Assembly (NCBI GenBank): GCA_964571765.1
Contig: CAZNDH010000009.1
Coordinates: forward strand, 1-64,000
DNA length: 64,000 nucleotides
Source: ZC4RG35 sp964571765
Lineage (GTDB): Bacteria > Actinomycetota > Acidimicrobiia > Spongiisociales > ZC4RG35
Direction: 5' to 3'
Shown here: in pieces, positions 42,335 through 51,437 of the stretch
Layout of the letters: each line of letters opens with the position of its first letter
Position numbering within the stretch: position 1 is the first letter of the stretch
Program-made: the position numbers and the translations under genes
Notes under the pieces: generated by a model
Seen by the model: only the letters and a program-made list of their open reading frames with translations
Databases searched by the model: none
What the model was told of the DNA's origin: nothing

Positions 42335-44493
42335 GTGGCTGAGGGGTCGTTTGCCAGACGGAAGGCGGCGAACACCCCGTCCACTCCCCTGATGTCGGCG
42401 AGGAGTCGGGGAAGCTGACCCGGGTCGGACAACTCGACCTCGTACTTGAGGATGGCAACCCGGTCCTCACTGGTCGCCGTGGACGAGGCGGTGATGTTGG
42501 CCCCGGTGTCGGAGATCACCTGGGTGACGTCTCGTAACAGTCGGGTGCGGTCGAGAGCTTCCACCTGGATCCAGACCACGAACCCCCCGAGAGCCCCACC
42601 CGGCCAGGAGACCTCGACCGAGCGCTCCCTCCGGCCCGAGAGCGACGAGACGTTGGTGCAGTCGGCGCGGTGCACCGACACCCCGCGGCCCACGGTGACA
42701 TAACCCACGATGGGGTCGCCGGGAACCGGCGAACAGCACCGGGCGAACTGCACCAGCATGTCGTCTTGGCCTTCCACGACCACCCGGGCATCGGTGGGTC
42801 GGCGACGCCGCGGAGGGCGGAAAAGGGTGTCGCCGGTGTCAGGCGAGAGACGGCGCTGCAGACGCACCGCCACACTGTCGAGCGAGGCATGGCCCTCTCC
42901 GAGGGAGGCGATCAGGGTCTCGGCGTCCTTCTGGCCCAGTTCCAGGGCGATGGCCTCGAGGTGGGCGTCCCTCTCGGCGGCGGGGAGGTCTGGGGCCTCC
43001 TTCTTGAACAGGGAAAGCACTATCTCCCGCCCCTCGGAGACTGCTTGGTCTCGGCGCTCCTTCTGGAACCACTGCTTGATCTTCGACTTGGCCTTCCCGG
43101 TGCGGACGAAGGAGAGCCAATCTCGGCTGGGACCGGCGTCTGGTGACTTCGAGGTGAGCACTTCGACGATGTCTCCCGACTCGAGCCGGGTGGACAAAGG
43201 GACCAGACGGCCGTTGACCCTGGCACCGACGCAGCGATGACCCACTTCGGTGTGCACCGTGTAGGCGAAGTCGACCGCGGTCGAGCCCCTGGGAAGCTCC
43301 TTGACGTCTCCCCCGGGGGTGAGGATGAACACTTCGTCCTGGTAGAGGTCGAGCTTGAGGTTGGCCAGGAACTCCTCGGGATCCTCGTCGAGCGAGTCGA
43401 GGTCCATGGTGGGGAGACGTCCGATCTCTCCCTCCTTGTAACGCCAATGGGCGGCGATCCCCGCCTCGGCCCGGTAATGCATCTCCTCGGTTCGGATCTG
43501 AACCTCGAGAGGTTTCCCGTCGGGACCGATCACCGTGGTGTGCAACGACTGGTAGAGGTTGATCTTGGGCATGGCGATGTAGTCCTTGAACCTTCCCGTC
43601 ACCGGCACCCAATGGCTGTGCACCAGGCCCAGCGCGGCGTAGCAGTCGCGGGTGGACTGGGTGACGATCCTGATCCCGATGAGGTCGTGGATGTCCTCGA
43701 AGGGACGGTTCTGTTCCATCATCTTGCGGTAGATGGAGTACTGATGCTTGGGCCGTCCGGTCACTTCGGCCTCGATCCCGGCGTCGCCCAACATCCCGGA
43801 GATCTCGGCAACCATCTTCTCGATGAACGCCTCTCGCTCGGGTGCTGCTTCGGCGAGCCGGGCCTGGATCTCGGCGTTGGGACCGGGATAGAGGATGGCG
43901 AAGCAGCGGTCCTCGAACTCGTGTTTGATCTCCTGGACCCCAAGACGATGAGCCAGTGGGGCGTACACATCCAAGGTCTCTCTGGCCACACGGGCCTGCT
44001 TCTCCTCACGCAGCGCATCCACGGTGCGCAGGTTGTGGAGCCGGTCGAACAGCTTGATGATCAGCACCCTGACGTCTTGGGCCATGGCCACCACCATCTT
44101 GCGGATGGTCGCCGCCTGGGCTTGCTCCCGGTTGGAGAACCTGACCCGGTCGAGCTTGGTGACTCCGTCGATGAGCCGGGCCACCTCCTCGCCGAAGTCC
44201 CGCCGGAGTTGGTCCATGGTCACCTCGGTGTCCTCCACGGTGTCGTGGAGGAGGGCTGCGGCGATGGTCTCGGCGTCGAGCCCGTACCCGGCGAGCATCT
44301 CGGCAACGGCCAGTGGATGGGTGATGTAGGGATCACCGGTCTTGCGCAGCTGGCCGGCGTGGGCCCGGTCGGCGGTCTGATACGCCGTGATCAGGAGTCC
44401 GGGGTCACCCTTGGGGTGGTGCTCGGTGAAGGCGCTGACGACCGGCTGGAGGGCGGTCGGTACGCCGGTCTCAGTCGTATTTGACGAGGGCAT
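42331..44493 (-). CDS. relA: Bifunctional (p)ppGpp synthetase/hydrolase (Rel)
   Basis: Stringent-response enzyme, 720 aa. HD hydrolase domain (about 50-200) with HPLAVAEML and HDTVEDT (intact, so hydrolase is likely active); synthetase domain (about 240-370) with RPKHQYSIYRKM and LIGIRIVTQ; TGS (about 400-465); the Cys-rich region VQFARCCSPVPGD; and a C-terminal ACT domain (about 640-720). The ATG lies 23 nt inside the apt end. Confidence 0.97.
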   Translation of the reverse strand: MPSSNTTETGVPTALQPVVSAFTEHHPKGDPGLLITAYQTADRAHAGQLRKTGDPYITHPLAVAEMLAGYGLDAETIAAALLHDTVEDTEVTMDQLRRDFGEEVARLIDGVTKLDRVRFSNREQAQAATIRKMVVAMAQDVRVLIIKLFDRLHNLRTVDALREEKQARVARETLDVYAPLAHRLGVQEIKHEFEDRCFAILYPGPNAEIQARLAEAAPEREAFIEKMVAEISGMLGDAGIEAEVTGRPKHQYSIYRKMMEQNRPFEDIHDLIGIRIVTQSTRDCYAALGLVHSHWVPVTGRFKDYIAMPKINLYQSLHTTVIGPDGKPLEVQIRTEEMHYRAEAGIAAHWRYKEGEIGRLPTMDLDSLDEDPEEFLANLKLDLYQDEVFILTPGGDVKELPRGSTAVDFAYTVHTEVGHRCVGARVNGRLVPLSTRLESGDIVEVLTSKSPDAGPSRDWLSFVRTGKAKSKIKQWFQKERRDQAVSEGREIVLSLFKKEAPDLPAAERDAHLEAIALELGQKDAETLIASLGEGHASLDSVAVRLQRRLSPDTGDTLFRPPRRRRPTDARVVVEGQDDMLVQFARCCSPVPGDPIVGYVTVGRGVSVHRADCTNVSSLSGRRERSVEVSWPGGALGGFVVWIQVEALDRTRLLRDVTQVISDTGANITASSTATSEDRVAILKYEVELSDPGQLPRLLADIRGVDGVFAAFRLANDPSAT

Positions 44494-44989
44494 GGATCGG
44501 CACTCCGTCGAGCTGCAGGTTCCCGGCGAGGAACACCAACTCGATGAACACCGCGAACCCCACCACCTCGGCTCCGATTCCCTTGAGGAGCCGGACCGCA
44601 GCGGCAGCCGTCCCGCCGGTGGCGATCACGTCATCGACCAGAAGCACCCTCTCGCCAGGCTCGACCGCGTCTACGTGAACCTCGAGGGCATCGGTGCCGT
44701 ACTCAAGGGAGTAGTCCTCCCGGACGGTGTCGAAGGGGAGCTTGCCCGGCTTGCGCACCGGGATGAAACCTGCTTCGAGCACCCGAGCCACCGGGGATGC
44801 CAGGGTGAAACCACGGGCCTCTATCCCGGCGACCTTGTCGACCTCGGTGCCGATGTAGGGCTCAGCCAGGGCCTTCACCAGCTGGGCCAGGGCGCCGCGA
44901 TCGGCCAGGACCGGGGTGATGTCCTTGAAGACCACCCCGGGTTCAGGGAAGTCTGGGATGTCCCGGATCAGCGAGGCGAGATGTTCCAC
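44471..44989 (-). CDS. apt: Adenine phosphoribosyltransferase
   Basis: Purine salvage, adenine + PRPP to AMP. 172 aa. N-terminal RDIPDFPEPGVVFKDITPVL, ARGFTLASPVA, and the PRPP loop VLLVDDVIATGGTA. GTG start at 44989. It lies between yajC and relA; in many Actinobacteria secD and secF would sit between yajC and apt, but here the gap is only 31 bp. Confidence 0.96.
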   Translation of the reverse strand: MEHLASLIRDIPDFPEPGVVFKDITPVLADRGALAQLVKALAEPYIGTEVDKVAGIEARGFTLASPVARVLEAGFIPVRKPGKLPFDTVREDYSLEYGTDALEVHVDAVEPGERVLLVDDVIATGGTAAAAVRLLKGIGAEVVGFAVFIELVFLAGNLQLDGVPIHALVKYD

Positions 44990-45020
44990 GTAGGGAGTCT
45001 AAGGCCCCACCGGAGCCAGG

Positions 45021-45314
45021 TCAGGATGCCTCGTCGACCCGGCTACCGATGGCCCGGCGGGCGACGCGCAGCCGTCCCTCCTCCACCTTGAGCACCACGG
45101 AGTCCTCGTCCACGCTGACCACAGTCCCGTGAATGCCCCCGATGGTGCGCACCTCGTGCCCCGGCTGGATGGAGGCGGCAAGCTCCTGCTGGGCCTTGGC
45201 GCGTCGACGCTGCGGCCTGATGATGAGGAAGTAGAACACTCCGACCATCAGGGCGAGGAATATCAGCGACGAATAGGGGCTCGCCGCCTCCTGGGCTAAC
45301 ACGACAGAGCTCAA
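45021..45314 (-). CDS. yajC: YajC, preprotein translocase subunit
   Basis: 97 aa membrane protein of the SecDF-YajC holotranslocon. One transmembrane helix (about 15-34, SLIFLALMVGVFYFLIIRP) is followed by PQRRRAKAQQEL and a soluble KOW-like domain with VRTIGGIHGTVV. The TTG start at 45314 is set by a strong GGAGG four bases upstream. secD and secF are missing from the expected place. Confidence 0.93.
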   Translation of the reverse strand: MSSVVLAQEAASPYSSLIFLALMVGVFYFLIIRPQRRRAKAQQELAASIQPGHEVRTIGGIHGTVVSVDEDSVVLKVEEGRLRVARRAIGSRVDEAS

Positions 45315-45342
45315 TGTTCCTCCACTAGATGACCGCGGCAGG

Positions 45343-46467
45343 TTAGGCGTGGGGAGGTGTTTGGGGCGAGCCCGCTCGCCTGCTGGTCACCGAACGGGCA
45401 AACCCTTCGAACTGGCCGATCTGGATGGCGTCGGCGGTGGCCTCCATCAGACGGTGGACATACCACAGGTTGTGGATGGTGAGCAGCCGGTGACCGGTGA
45501 TCTCGCCCGCCCTGATGAGGTGTCTCAGGTATGCCCTGGTGTACCGGCGACACGTCGGGCACCCGCACTCGGTGTCGAGCGGGCCTGAATCGGCCTCGAA
45601 CTCGGCCCGTTTCAGATTGAAGTCCCCGTCCGAGGTGAGCGCCCGGCCGTGCCGGGCCAGCCTGGTGGGGATGACGCAGTCGAACATATCGGCTCCCCGG
45701 GCCACAGCGTCGAGGAGGCCCTCGGTGTCGCCCAGCCCCATCACATACCGGGGTCGGTCGGGTGGAAGTTGGGAGATGGCGGCTTCCAGGGCGAGATTCC
45801 GCTCGAAGACGCTCTCGCCCACCGACAGCCCACCTATGCCAAAGCCGGCGAACCCCAGGTCTGCGGTCGCCGAAGCGCTCTCCGACCGGAGGTCGGGGTC
45901 GACACCACCCTGGACGATTCCGAAAAGGGCCTGGTCGGGCCGGGTATGAACCGCCAGGCTGCGCTCCGCCCAGCGCAGGGTCCTCCTCATCTCCGCCTCG
46001 ACGTGCTCACGGGGAGCGGGAAGCCCGACACACACGTCCAGGGCCATGGCGATGTCGGGACCGAGCCGCTCCTGGATGGTCACCGCGTCCTCCGGGGTGA
46101 CATGCACCTTCCGACCGTCGTAGACCGACCTGAAAGTGGCTCCCGACTCCTCGATCCTCGGCTCCAGGGAGAAGATCTGGAACCCGCCCGAGTCGGTGAG
46201 GATCGCCCGCTCCCACCCCATGAAGCCGTGGAGGCCGCCATGGGCGGCAATCAGGTCGGCCCCGGGGCGGAGCATCAGGTGGTAGGTGTTGGCCAGCACC
46301 AAACCTACCCCGATCCCTTCAAGGTCGGCGGTGTCGACTGCCTTGACCGTTGCCCGGGTCCCCACTGGCATGAACAGCGGAGTCCGCATCCTTCCGTGCG
46401 GGGTGTCCAGCCACCCTGAGCGAGCTTCGCCGTCGGCGGCGGTGAGCGTCCAGGTGACCGCAGGCAT
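45343..46467 (-). CDS. tgt: tRNA-guanine transglycosylase
   Basis: Queuosine pathway: exchanges G34 for preQ1. 374 aa. Catalytic Asp in LTDSGGFQIFSL, GIVQGGVDPDLR, GLSVGES, second Asp in MFDCVIPTR, and a C-terminal zinc site CGCPTCRRYTRAYLRHL with a later His. It lies 9 bp after queA, so the pair forms the tRNA part of queuosine synthesis. Confidence 0.97.
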   Translation of the reverse strand: MPAVTWTLTAADGEARSGWLDTPHGRMRTPLFMPVGTRATVKAVDTADLEGIGVGLVLANTYHLMLRPGADLIAAHGGLHGFMGWERAILTDSGGFQIFSLEPRIEESGATFRSVYDGRKVHVTPEDAVTIQERLGPDIAMALDVCVGLPAPREHVEAEMRRTLRWAERSLAVHTRPDQALFGIVQGGVDPDLRSESASATADLGFAGFGIGGLSVGESVFERNLALEAAISQLPPDRPRYVMGLGDTEGLLDAVARGADMFDCVIPTRLARHGRALTSDGDFNLKRAEFEADSGPLDTECGCPTCRRYTRAYLRHLIRAGEITGHRLLTIHNLWYVHRLMEATADAIQIGQFEGFARSVTSRRAGSPQTPPHA

Positions 46468-46476
46468 CCGCCCAGG

Positions 46477-47490
46477 CTAGGTGGATGCCCGCTCAGCCAG
46501 CATGGCGTCTCCGAAGGAGAGGAACCGATAGCCCCTCTCCAGGGCCACCCTGTACACCTCGCGCCAGCCGTCGCCCATGAAGGCGGCCAGCAACACCAGA
46601 AGGGTCGATCCGGGAAGGTGAAAGTTGGTCACGAGGAGGTCGGCGACCCTGAATGTGCTCCCTGGCCGGAGGAAGAGGTCGGTGGGGCCTTCTCCAGGCT
46701 CCACCCCACCTGAGCCGTCGGAATGCGATTCGAGGGTTCGAACCACCGTTGTGCCCACGGCCGCCACCCTTCCTCCCAAAGCCCGAGTCCGCTCGACCGC
46801 TTGTGCGGTTGTGTCTGGGACCGAGCACCACTCGGTGTGGATACGGTGCTCCTCGACAGTCTCGGTGACCATCGGCCGAAAGGTGTCCAGGGAGACGTGG
46901 AGGTCGACGGTGGCGATGGCGATTCCCCGCCGAGCGAGCGCGAAGACCACCTCAGGTGTGAAATGGAGCCCGGCAGTGGGCGCCGCCGCCGAACCGGAAC
47001 GCCTGGCGAACATCGTCTGATAGCGATCGGGGTCGTCGAGGGTCCCGGTGAAGTAGGGAGGGAGGGGCATGGTTCCTGCGCCGGCGATAGTGGCCTCGGG
47101 GTCCTCGCTCTCCAGTTCCACGGCAAACCGGCCCTCCCCCAACGACTGCCGGATGACTGCCACCGCCTCGCCCACCTCGATCTCCACACCGTCACGGAGG
47201 CGTCGGGAGGGACGGGCAAGCACCTCCCACAACCCGCCTGCCCTGGGTTCGAGGAACAGCATCTCCACCCTGCCCCCGGTTCCGCGTCGGACACCCGCCA
47301 CTCGGGCCGCCCTCACCCGGGTCTCGTTGACCACCACCAGGTCTCCCGGTTCGAGCAGGGCGGGTAGATCGATGAAGCGGTGGTCGGTCAGGTTCCTGGT
47401 GTCGAGGAGTCTGGAGTCGTGTCGGGGCTCGACCACAGTCTGGGCTATGGCCTCCTCAGGCAGGTGGTAGACGAAGTCGGAGACCTTCAT
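46477..47490 (-). CDS. queA: S-adenosylmethionine:tRNA ribosyltransferase-isomerase
   Basis: Transfers ribose from SAM to preQ1 in tRNA, making epoxyqueuosine. 337 aa. Signatures: FVYHLPEEAIAQTVVEPRHDSRLL, VVNETRVRAARV, PTAGLHFTPEV, VDLHVSLDTFRP, TNFHLPGSTLLVLLAAFMG. The ATG at 47490 begins the queA-tgt-yajC run. The 62 bp upstream, shared with a decayed gene on the other strand, may carry its promoter. Confidence 0.96.
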   Translation of the reverse strand: MKVSDFVYHLPEEAIAQTVVEPRHDSRLLDTRNLTDHRFIDLPALLEPGDLVVVNETRVRAARVAGVRRGTGGRVEMLFLEPRAGGLWEVLARPSRRLRDGVEIEVGEAVAVIRQSLGEGRFAVELESEDPEATIAGAGTMPLPPYFTGTLDDPDRYQTMFARRSGSAAAPTAGLHFTPEVVFALARRGIAIATVDLHVSLDTFRPMVTETVEEHRIHTEWCSVPDTTAQAVERTRALGGRVAAVGTTVVRTLESHSDGSGGVEPGEGPTDLFLRPGSTFRVADLLVTNFHLPGSTLLVLLAAFMGDGWREVYRVALERGYRFLSFGDAMLAERAST

Positions 47491-47552
47491 CGGCCGTTCG
47501 AGGGTATCGGTGACATCCTCTGTCCGCCTGGAGCTTGCACACTTGGCCCGTC

Positions 47553-47938
47553 GTGCAGTTGGAGATCCATCCGCTCACCGAGGAGCGTCTTCCTCATCTC
47601 GCCGACCTGTTCGGGACGCGAGGCGACCTCAGCTGGTGTTGGTGCGCCTCCTTCGATCTCCGAAACGTGGTCGGTGGTCTGCTTCGTCATTTCCCGGGGG
47701 GCACGCCGCTCCGGAGTGGCCTCAGCCCTCATAGAAGCTGCCGTCGACTACGTCAGCGAGCACGGCGCCACGATGATCGAGGGTTATCCAATCCGATGTC
47801 GGAGACCGAATATCCTCTCCCAACCTGTACATGGGAAATCTGAGCATGTTCGAGAAGGCCGGGTTCGAGGTCGTCGAGCGGAGACAGACTGCGCCCCACA
47901 CCGTGGTCAAGGTGGTGGTCCGCAGGGAGCTGGGCTAG
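47553..47938 (+). pseudogene. Decayed GNAT-family acetyltransferase
   Basis: Three pieces of one protein occur in different frames. From the GTG at 47553 comes VQLEIHPLTEERLPHLADLF, then GTRGDLSWCWC, a GNAT N-terminus. In a second frame from about 47695 comes RRSGVASALIEAAVDYVSEH plus GATMIEGYP, the acetyl-CoA-binding helix region. In a third frame from about 47822 comes NLYMGNLSMFEKAGFEVVER, ending at TAG 47936-47938. About 40-50 residues between the first two pieces are missing and two frame changes exist, so no functional protein is made. Only gene material between queA and ruvB. Confidence 0.8.
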
Positions 47939-48954
47939 AGCAGCCGGCCCTGCGGGTCGTCGGGGACATCCACACCTACATGGGCATAGGCGAGCTCGGT
48001 GGCGACCCGACCTCGCGGAGTCCTCTTGAGCAAACCCGATTGGAGGAGGAACGGCTCATAGGCGTCTTCCACGGTCTCCGGCTCCTCACCGACGGCGATC
48101 GCCAGGGTGGAAAGGCCCACCGGCCCGCCGCCGAAGCGCTCGACAACGGCATGGAGGATGGCCCTGTCCACCTTGTCCAGCCCCAGGTCGTCGACCTCGT
48201 ACACCGCCAGGGCTTCGAGGGCGACATTCAGGTCGATGACCCCTGAGGCGCGTGCCACCGCATAGTCCCTAACCCGGGCAAGGAGACGGTTGGCGATACG
48301 TGGGGTGCGACGACTCCGGGTCGAGATCAGCTCGGCGGCTTCGGCGCTCATCTCGACTTCGATGATCCCCGCAGACCGGGTGACGATCCGAGCGAGGTCC
48401 TCGGGCTCGTAGTAATCCAGCTTCTCCTCGATCCCGAAACGGTCGCGGAGCGGTGCGGTCACCTTCCCCTTGCGGGTCGTGGCACCGACCAGGGTGAACC
48501 GGGGCAGGTCGATCCGTATCGACTGGGCGGTCGGTCCCTTGCCCAGGACCACATCGAGTTGGAAGTCCTCCATCGCCGGGTAGAGCACCTCCTCCACCGC
48601 CCGGGGGAGACGGTGGATCTCGTCGATGAAGAAGACGTCCTGGTGCTGGAGGTTGGAGAGGATGGCAGCCAGGTCGCCAGGGCGCTCCAACGCCGGCCCG
48701 GAGGTCACCCGGAAGGAGACACCTTTCTCCGCGGCGATGATCGCCGCCAGGGTGGTCTTGCCCAGACCTGGTGGCCCGGAGAGGAGGACGTGGTCAAGCG
48801 GCCGCCGCTCCTTGACCGCCGCCTCCAGGGAGATCCGCAACCGGTTCTTCACCTTCTCCTGGCCGATGAACTCGTCGAGGCTCCGGGGTCTCAGCGTGAT
48901 CTCGACCTCATCTTCGAGAGTCGGGCTTAGCAGGCTGTCCTCCCGCACGGTCAC
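47935..48954 (-). CDS. ruvB: Holliday junction branch migration helicase RuvB
   Basis: AAA+ motor of branch migration, 339 aa. Walker A GPPGLGKTTLA, Walker B FIDEIHRL, sensor 1 GATTRKGKVT, beta-hairpin region, and a C-terminal winged helix (about 260-335) with QSGLLKRTPRGRVAT. GTG start at 48954, overlapping the ruvA stop (GTGA). Confidence 0.97.
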   Translation of the reverse strand: MTVREDSLLSPTLEDEVEITLRPRSLDEFIGQEKVKNRLRISLEAAVKERRPLDHVLLSGPPGLGKTTLAAIIAAEKGVSFRVTSGPALERPGDLAAILSNLQHQDVFFIDEIHRLPRAVEEVLYPAMEDFQLDVVLGKGPTAQSIRIDLPRFTLVGATTRKGKVTAPLRDRFGIEEKLDYYEPEDLARIVTRSAGIIEVEMSAEAAELISTRSRRTPRIANRLLARVRDYAVARASGVIDLNVALEALAVYEVDDLGLDKVDRAILHAVVERFGGGPVGLSTLAIAVGEEPETVEDAYEPFLLQSGLLKRTPRGRVATELAYAHVGVDVPDDPQGRLL

Positions 48955-49520
48955 CTCCTCCCCAAACTCTGGAGGGCGCTCTTGATCTGGGCTTCCAGTG
49001 GCTGGTCGGGGTCGACCTCGGTCATCGCCTCGTTTATCTCGGCGGTGGAGTATCCCAGGCCCTCCAACGCCTGGCGGACGGTTGCCAGGTCTCCGGTGAC
49101 GCGAATGTCGATCTCGCGGCCCGCCAGTTTCGGGGCGAGCTCGAGAACGATCTTCTGGGCTCCCCGCTTGCCCACTCCGGGGGCCACGGTGAGAGCGTCG
49201 GGGTCGTCGCTGACGATGGCCCGGACGATCTCGGATGAGCTCATCGACCCGAGCAGGGCCATGGCGACCCGCGGCCCGACCCCGCTGGCGGTGATCAGGA
49301 CCCGGAACATGTCTCGGTCAGGTTCGGCGGCGAACCCATAGAGGCTGATGTCGTCCTCACGGACATGGGTGTGGGTGTGGACCACGATCTCCTCACCCAC
49401 ACCCGGGAGCGACGACCGGTCCATGGGGGTCATCTGCACCTCGTATCCCACTCCTCCGACATCAAGGCATATGACGGTGTCACGGGCAGAGACCAGCACG
49501 CCCCTGAGCCTCCCAATCAC
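48951..49520 (-). CDS. ruvA: Holliday junction DNA helicase subunit RuvA
   Basis: Tetrameric junction-binding protein, 189 aa from the GTG at 49520 (MIGRLRGVLVS), which overlaps the ruvC stop as GTGA. OB-fold N-domain (1-64), helix-hairpin-helix domain II (about 65-140; ASGVGPRVAMALLGSM and APGVGKRGAQKIVLEL), and C-terminal domain III that contacts RuvB (about 145-189). Confidence 0.96.
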   Translation of the reverse strand: MIGRLRGVLVSARDTVICLDVGGVGYEVQMTPMDRSSLPGVGEEIVVHTHTHVREDDISLYGFAAEPDRDMFRVLITASGVGPRVAMALLGSMSSSEIVRAIVSDDPDALTVAPGVGKRGAQKIVLELAPKLAGREIDIRVTGDLATVRQALEGLGYSTAEINEAMTEVDPDQPLEAQIKSALQSLGRR

Positions 49521-49999
49521 GAGCGGGCCTCCAGGGGGGCGGCACGGAGATGACACAGGGCGATGGCCAAGGCGTCGGCAGCGTCGGCCGGTGTAGGCGG
49601 CTCGCCGAGGCCGAGGAGCTTGGCAACCATGGTCTGCACCTGCGTCTTGTTAGCCGAACCGTCACCGGTGACCGCAGATTTCACCGCGGTTGGCACGTAC
49701 TCGAACACCTGGATGTTGGCCCGTGCCGCCGCCAGGAGCACCACCCCGGACGCCCGACCCACAGAGACTGCGGTCTGCAGGTTGCGGTTGGTGAACACCA
49801 TCTCTACCGCGAGGACATCCGGACTGGCCTCGGAGATCACTTGGGTCAGCCCGTCGTGGAGCTCGGCCAGTCGAATGGCGGGTGTGGCTTCCGGGTCGGT
49901 ACGGATCACCCCGGCGAGCAAGGCTCGAGGCGGATAGGAGCCCTCGACCAACCCGTAACCGGTTACGGACAGACCGGGATCGACCCCGAGCACGAACAT
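49517..49999 (-). CDS. ruvC: Holliday junction resolvase RuvC
   Basis: Endonuclease resolving four-way junctions, 160 aa. Four catalytic acids: D7 in VLGVDPGLSVTGYG, Glu in LAVEMVFTN, and the two Asp of PADAADALAIA. First gene of ruvC-ruvA-ruvB. A perfect LexA-type palindrome covers its start codon (49994-50005). Confidence 0.96.
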   Translation of the reverse strand: MFVLGVDPGLSVTGYGLVEGSYPPRALLAGVIRTDPEATPAIRLAELHDGLTQVISEASPDVLAVEMVFTNRNLQTAVSVGRASGVVLLAAARANIQVFEYVPTAVKSAVTGDGSANKTQVQTMVAKLLGLGEPPTPADAADALAIALCHLRAAPLEARS

Positions 50000-50006
50000 A
50001 TGTTCT
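49993..50006. promoter_or_regulatory. LexA/SOS box at the ruvC start
   Basis: CGAACATATGTTCT matches the Gram-positive/actinobacterial LexA operator (CGAAC-N4-GTTCG) with both GAAC/GTTC arms perfect. It overlaps the ruvC ATG, so LexA bound here would block ruvCAB expression. ruvCAB is a known SOS operon in many bacteria. Confidence 0.75.
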
Positions 50007-50031
50007 AGACAGTAGCCGTTGTGGTGTCACC

Positions 50032-50352
50032 TTGAGAGACTTTCGCCCTGAGCCGGCGAATGGAACCACCCTGTCGGCGACATGGCTTAGGGGGAGCGAG
50101 ACTGTGTTCTGGAGCGCTGAGTTCCCCGGTGGGGTCCAGGAGCCCGAGCCGAGTTTGGGCGTCACCTATCGGCGGCTCGACGCGGAGCAGCCTCCTGTCT
50201 CGAATGATCTCAAAGCCACCAACGGCCTCACCGACGAGGACGGCTGGTTCATGATCGGCGGGATCAATCCCGACCAGCCCGGCTGTTGGGAGGTGACCGC
50301 CACCTACGAGGGCTCGACTCTGAGATACGTCTACGAGGTCCGAGAATCCTGA
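50032..50352 (+). pseudogene. 5'-truncated remnant of a secreted-type protein
   Basis: The frame reads GTTLSATWLRGSETVFWSAE, then LGVTYRRLDAE and INPDQPGCWEVTATYEG, ending YVYEVRES and TGA. The GCWEVTA-(x)-YEG-(x)-Y ending resembles the C-terminus of exported Gly/Trp-rich proteins of Actinobacteria. The N-terminus is missing: no signal peptide, only a TTG at 50032 without a Shine-Dalgarno, and any longer version would run through ruvC. Probably a leftover fragment; a short expressed protein is not excluded. It is convergent with the HNH gene, 2 bp apart. Confidence 0.45.
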
Positions 50353-50354
50353 GG

Positions 50355-51437
50355 TCAGGGTGCGTGGCTGGGTGGTCGGCGGAAGCGAATGCGTCCGTGG
50401 ACCGCATGGCGGTAGATGGTGTATCGCCACTGGTGGACGACCACGTGGTGATGGAACCAGCACAACAAGATGAGGTCTTCGAGATTGGTTTCCCCCCCTT
50501 GAGCCCATGGAGTCAAGTGGTGGGCTTGGAGCCGGTTCCTCGAACTGCAACCGTCGGCGGCGCATCTACCGCCGTACTTGTGGAGTAACGCTCTGGTCTG
50601 GGCTGGGGTGGCGGTCCGGTATCTGCGTCCGTACCGCAGGTATTCGCCCCGGCCGTTGATCCCGAACACTCCCACCCCCGAATCACAGAGGATCGCTTCG
50701 AGTGCTTGGCGCCCGAGTTTCGGTCCGGATACGAGCATCACCCCGGCCCGGCCGTCAGTGGCGGCGGCTTCTCCGGTGTCGACGAACACCGAGACCTCAG
50801 ATGCCGGGGCGGCATCTCCCATGCAGAGTTGGGCCAGGGCTGTGGCTTTGCGCCATCCCGAATCGACCCTCATGTCTTCTGGGACAGGGAGAGCATCAGC
50901 GGCATCGGACAGGGCCTTGTCCACGATGGCACCGGAATACCCGTCGAGCCCACCCCACAACTTCCACCGCGACTCGTCCAGCGAAGGTTGGATCACCAGA
51001 AACCGATCCTGTTCGATCCGGTGCTCGCCCTCAGCGGTCAACCGGACCCGACGAGCAGCCTCACGGAGGACACCGGCGACATCCCACTCATAGCCGAGAC
51101 CTATGTCATCCTCGATCTTGGAGAGAGCTTCCACCCGGCGGAACGACATGCCATCGGAGAGTCCTTCCCGCAGATCCGTTCGGGACTGGGTGCGGCGCAT
51201 GGTCCGGACCAGAGAACGGGCATCGTCCAGAGTGGTGTCCAAGACCAGGCTCACCCACTGAGCCAAGGTGCGGCAGCCATCTCCGGTGTGCACCTGACGA
51301 CGATCCAACTCGTCCAACACCCCCAACTCGGTGGCCCGCAACCCCGAAATCTCCTGCTCCACCGACAACAACTGCTGCTGGAGACTGTCAGTAGAGACCC
51401 GACCGATGGTGTTCTCCCACTCCATACCGTCGAACAT
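50355..51437 (-). CDS. DUF222/HNH endonuclease domain protein (13E12 type)
   Basis: 360 aa. The start is the ATG at 51437 with GGGGGGAA just upstream. The N-terminal DUF222 helical region (about 25-250; SVEQEISGLRATELGVLDEL, RRTQSRTDLREGLSDGMSFR) is followed by an HNH nuclease module (about 300-345): CAADGC, LQAHHLTPWAQGGETNLEDL and LCWFHHHVVVH. All HNH residues are present. This family is multi-copy in Actinobacteria (13E12 repeats in M. tuberculosis), and several copies there are LexA-controlled. Here too a LexA-type box sits on the start codon. Cellular role unknown. Confidence 0.88.
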   Translation of the reverse strand: MFDGMEWENTIGRVSTDSLQQQLLSVEQEISGLRATELGVLDELDRRQVHTGDGCRTLAQWVSLVLDTTLDDARSLVRTMRRTQSRTDLREGLSDGMSFRRVEALSKIEDDIGLGYEWDVAGVLREAARRVRLTAEGEHRIEQDRFLVIQPSLDESRWKLWGGLDGYSGAIVDKALSDAADALPVPEDMRVDSGWRKATALAQLCMGDAAPASEVSVFVDTGEAAATDGRAGVMLVSGPKLGRQALEAILCDSGVGVFGINGRGEYLRYGRRYRTATPAQTRALLHKYGGRCAADGCSSRNRLQAHHLTPWAQGGETNLEDLILLCWFHHHVVVHQWRYTIYRHAVHGRIRFRRPPSHAP

